From an uncultured Clostridia bacterium (GTDB lineage Bacteria; Bacillota; Clostridia; Oscillospirales; Ruminococcaceae), in contig CAMOFU010000141.1 of NCBI GenBank assembly GCA_946613705.1, positions 1 to 6,554 on the forward strand: DNA of 6,554 bases, given 5' to 3'. Numbering within the stretch: the first letter of the stretch is position 1; the number at the start of each line of letters is the position of its first letter. Below are positions 5,122-6,554 of the stretch, piece by piece. A program made the position numbers and the translations under genes. The notes beneath the pieces are model-generated. The model made no database searches, was not told the origin of the DNA, and saw only the letters and a program-made list of their open reading frames with translations.

Positions 5122-5895
5122 TTGATCCCTGTCGGCATCTTCGCAGTGCTGGGCGCAGTGTCGGGCGTGCTGCTGACAGTCGTTTCCAAAGTGTTCGCCG
5201 TAAAGACCGATGAACGGCTGGAGGCCGTGAACGAAGCACTTCCGCAGGTGAACTGCGGCTCCTGCGGATACTCGGGCTGCGCTGATTACGCAAGCGCAGT
5301 TATAAACGGTGCTCCCTGCAACCTCTGCCGCCCGGGAGGGGCAGCTGCGGCAGCTAAGCTTGCCGAGATCATGGGCGTGGCAGATGAGGGTGCCGAGAAG
5401 CTGCACGCATTCGTGCGGTGCAGCGGCGACTGCAATAAGACCACACATAAGTATGTGTTCGGCGGAGTGAACAGCTGCGCCGCCTGCAATAAGTTCTACA
5501 ACGGCTCAAAGACCTGCACGAGCGGCTGCCTCGGGTACGGCGACTGCGTGAGGGTCTGCCCCGAGAATGCGATAAGCATACGGGACAGGATAGCCGTCGT
5601 GGATAAGAAAAAATGCATCGGCTGCGGACTGTGCGTGAAGGAATGCCCGAACGCACTGATAGTCCTCAGACCCGAGAAACAGACGATAGAGGTCGCCTGT
5701 CTGTCCTCGGATATCGGCAAGATAACAAGGGGCATCTGCACATCGGGCTGCATAGGCTGCGGTATGTGCGCAAGGCTCTGCCCCGAGAAGGCGATCAGGG
5801 TGGAAAACAATCATGCGCTGATAGACAGCTCGCTGTGTACAGGCTGCGGGACCTGTGCCGCCAAATGCCCTACAGGCGCGATTGTTCATATATAA
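5122..5895 (+). CDS. rnfB: RnfB, ferredoxin-accepting polyferredoxin subunit
   Basis: RnfB takes electrons from reduced ferredoxin. It has an N-terminal membrane helix (about residues 2-22, counted from TTG at 5122), then the Fes-type cluster domain NCGSCGYSGC with C45, C48, C53 and C69, and then four [4Fe-4S] motifs. These are C132/C136/C142/C146, C165/C168/C171/C175, C210/C213/C216/C220 and C239/C242/C245/C249, most followed by Pro. Extra cysteines at 100, 104, 119, 122 and 206 may hold another centre; the Acetobacterium protein is reported to carry six clusters. The start is uncertain. TTG 5122 is the first standard start codon after the in-frame TAG at 5101, but it lies 21 bases from the ribosome binding site AAGGGAG (5094-5100). 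The in-frame ATT at 5110 lies 9 bases from it and would add MTSY. The conservative start is given here. It is the last rnf gene, 44 bases after rnfA. Confidence 0.95.
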   Translation: MIPVGIFAVLGAVSGVLLTVVSKVFAVKTDERLEAVNEALPQVNCGSCGYSGCADYASAVINGAPCNLCRPGGAAAAAKLAEIMGVADEGAEKLHAFVRCSGDCNKTTHKYVFGGVNSCAACNKFYNGSKTCTSGCLGYGDCVRVCPENAISIRDRIAVVDKKKCIGCGLCVKECPNALIVLRPEKQTIEVACLSSDIGKITRGICTSGCIGCGMCARLCPEKAIRVENNHALIDSSLCTGCGTCAAKCPTGAIVHI

Positions 5896-5926
5896 ATAAC
5901 AGACAAAAAGGATATCTGATTCTTAA

Positions 5927-5948
5927 TTTAAATTTAAAGTTTTAAAGT
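5927..5948. promoter_or_regulatory. AT-only palindrome and tandem repeat before marR, candidate operator
   Basis: TTTAAATTTAAA (5927-5938) is a perfect 12-bp palindrome. It runs into two tandem copies of TTTAAAGT (5933-5940 and 5941-5948). MarR-type proteins often repress their own gene by binding AT-rich palindromes close to it, which makes this the best operator candidate in the 108-base gap. I could not find a convincing promoter here, so the gene may also be read from the rnf transcript. Confidence 0.35.
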
Positions 5949-6003
5949 AAGGTAAGGAAGATCTCTAAGGGGTAGTGATCCGAAAACAAAGGAGGAAATC
6001 TTA

Positions 6004-6462
6004 ATGAATGAAAAAGCAAGGAAAGAATCTATCGATGCTATGTTTGAACTGTATCCGAGAGGACGCAAGCTGATCTACGAAGCATTCAACAAGCTGGAGG
6101 ACGATCTCACCCGCACACAGCAGATCATCCTGCTCGCACTGTCGGTAAGGGATAATCTTTCGATGTCTCAGCTGGCAAGCAAGATCTGCACAAGCAATGA
6201 ACAGGCTACAAGAGCGGTAACGCAGCTTGTGGACAAGGGGCTCGTGAACAGACAGCAGAACAAGACCAACCGCAGGGTAGTCAACATCAGCCTGACCCCC
6301 AAGGCCAAGGAGCACGTTGAGGCGGCAAAGAAGGCTGTGTTCACAGCAACGACCGATATCACGAGCGGCTTGAGCTACGAAGATCTGCAGACCATCACCG
6401 ATTCGATACACACGGTGCTGAACCTGCTCAAAAAGCTCGATGCAAACGACGTGATCTATTGA
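6004..6462 (+). CDS. MarR-family winged-helix transcriptional regulator
   Basis: This 152-residue protein has the size and layout of MarR regulators: helical N- and C-terminal parts that form the dimer interface and a central winged helix. The DNA-binding part runs from about LTRTQQIILLALS (35-47) through LSMSQLASKICTSNEQATRA (52-71) to the wing, NRQQNKTNRRVVNISLT (82-98), with the basic residues expected for DNA contact. The only cysteine is C62, just before the recognition helix; whether it senses redox state is unknown. The ATG at 6004 is 8 bases after AAAGGAGG (5988-5995), the strongest ribosome binding site in the window. The gene follows rnfB by 108 bases with no terminator between, and ends 22 bases before a strong terminator. 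Its position suggests a link with rnf, but its target genes and ligand cannot be read from the sequence. Confidence 0.93.
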   Translation: MNEKARKESIDAMFELYPRGRKLIYEAFNKLEDDLTRTQQIILLALSVRDNLSMSQLASKICTSNEQATRAVTQLVDKGLVNRQQNKTNRRVVNISLTPKAKEHVEAAKKAVFTATTDITSGLSYEDLQTITDSIHTVLNLLKKLDANDVIY

Positions 6463-6484
6463 TGCAAAAGCAAAACAGCAAAAA

Positions 6485-6533
6485 AGCGGTCGGCGTATAG
6501 CTGCAAAAGCTATCCGCCGACCGCTGTGTTTTT
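6485..6533 (+). terminator. Strong rho-independent terminator after marR
   Basis: The arms AGCGGTCGGCGTATAGC (6485-6501) and GCTATCCGCCGACCGCT (6509-6525) pair over 17 positions with one mismatch around a 7-base loop (TGCAAAA), followed after GTG by TTTTT (6529-6533). AGCAAAAA (6477-6484) and TTTTTGCT (6529-6536) can pair further across the GTG bulge. A-rich sequence on the left flank means it could also stop transcription from the right. It is the only strong terminator in the window and probably ends the rnf-marR unit. Confidence 0.92.
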
Positions 6534-6554
6534 GCTTATACCCCTATCCTGCTG

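Noticed and set aside
2304..5964. AAGGAAGATCT found both before rnfD (2304-2314) and before marR (5954-5964)
   Set aside because: Seven of the eleven bases are a common ribosome binding site sequence, and the second copy precedes no start codon, so chance is the simplest explanation.
5975..6004. A 9-codon leader peptide starting at GTG 5975 whose stop TAA overlaps the marR ATG
   Set aside because: Its ribosome binding site (AAGGGG) would be only 2 bases from the start and its sequence contains the marR ribosome binding site; no regulatory codon pattern is visible.
6536..6554. C-terminal end of a convergent minus-strand gene with stop at 6538-6536
   Set aside because: The few codons visible (ending S-R-I-G-V) and the two-way character of the terminator fit this, but 19 bases are too few to support a gene.

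Overview
This window carries a complete Rnf operon, the membrane complex that couples reduced ferredoxin to NAD+ and pumps Na+ or H+. The gene order is rnfC-rnfD-rnfG-rnfE-rnfA-rnfB, the order known from clostridia and acetogens. An XRE-type helix-turn-helix regulator lies upstream and a MarR-type regulator downstream, all on the + strand. The gene order, the short RnfC without the long C-terminal extension of proteobacterial RsxC, the multi-cluster RnfB, the strong AAGGAGG-like ribosome binding sites and the fairly GC-rich coding sequence suggest a Gram-positive anaerobe of the Clostridia. A gut or rumen Ruminococcus-like Oscillospiraceae is my best guess, but this is inference and no rRNA is present to confirm it.

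Layout: bases 1-236 are non-coding and hold a hairpin at the left edge, some unexplained sequence and a strong sigma-A promoter for the XRE gene. The XRE gene is 237-830. A 135-base gap (831-965) is rich in inverted repeats and precedes rnfC. rnfC (966-2255) and rnfD (2319-3248) are separated by 63 bases. rnfD, rnfG, rnfE and rnfA overlap by 4 to 8 bases and look translationally coupled. rnfB follows after a short gap. An AT-rich 108-base gap then leads to marR (6004-6462), and a strong rho-independent terminator closes the region. I see no convincing terminator between the XRE gene and marR, so all eight genes could lie on one transcript, with possible extra starts in the gaps.

How the parts work together: RnfB accepts electrons from ferredoxin through its iron-sulfur clusters. 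They pass via the membrane subunits RnfA and RnfE (a cysteine pair facing each other from the two subunits) and the covalent flavins of RnfG and RnfD, and RnfC delivers them to NAD+. No flavin transferase (ApbE) gene is in the window, although RnfD and RnfG would need one.

The operon itself is well known, and I did not find a clearly new system. The points worth a second look are in the details: a possible ATT start for rnfB, matching AATnnGAAnnATT palindromes before both the XRE gene and rnfC, a good promoter-like sequence reading antisense into the XRE gene, changed flavin-attachment motifs in both RnfD and RnfG, and a cysteine-rich tail on RnfE.
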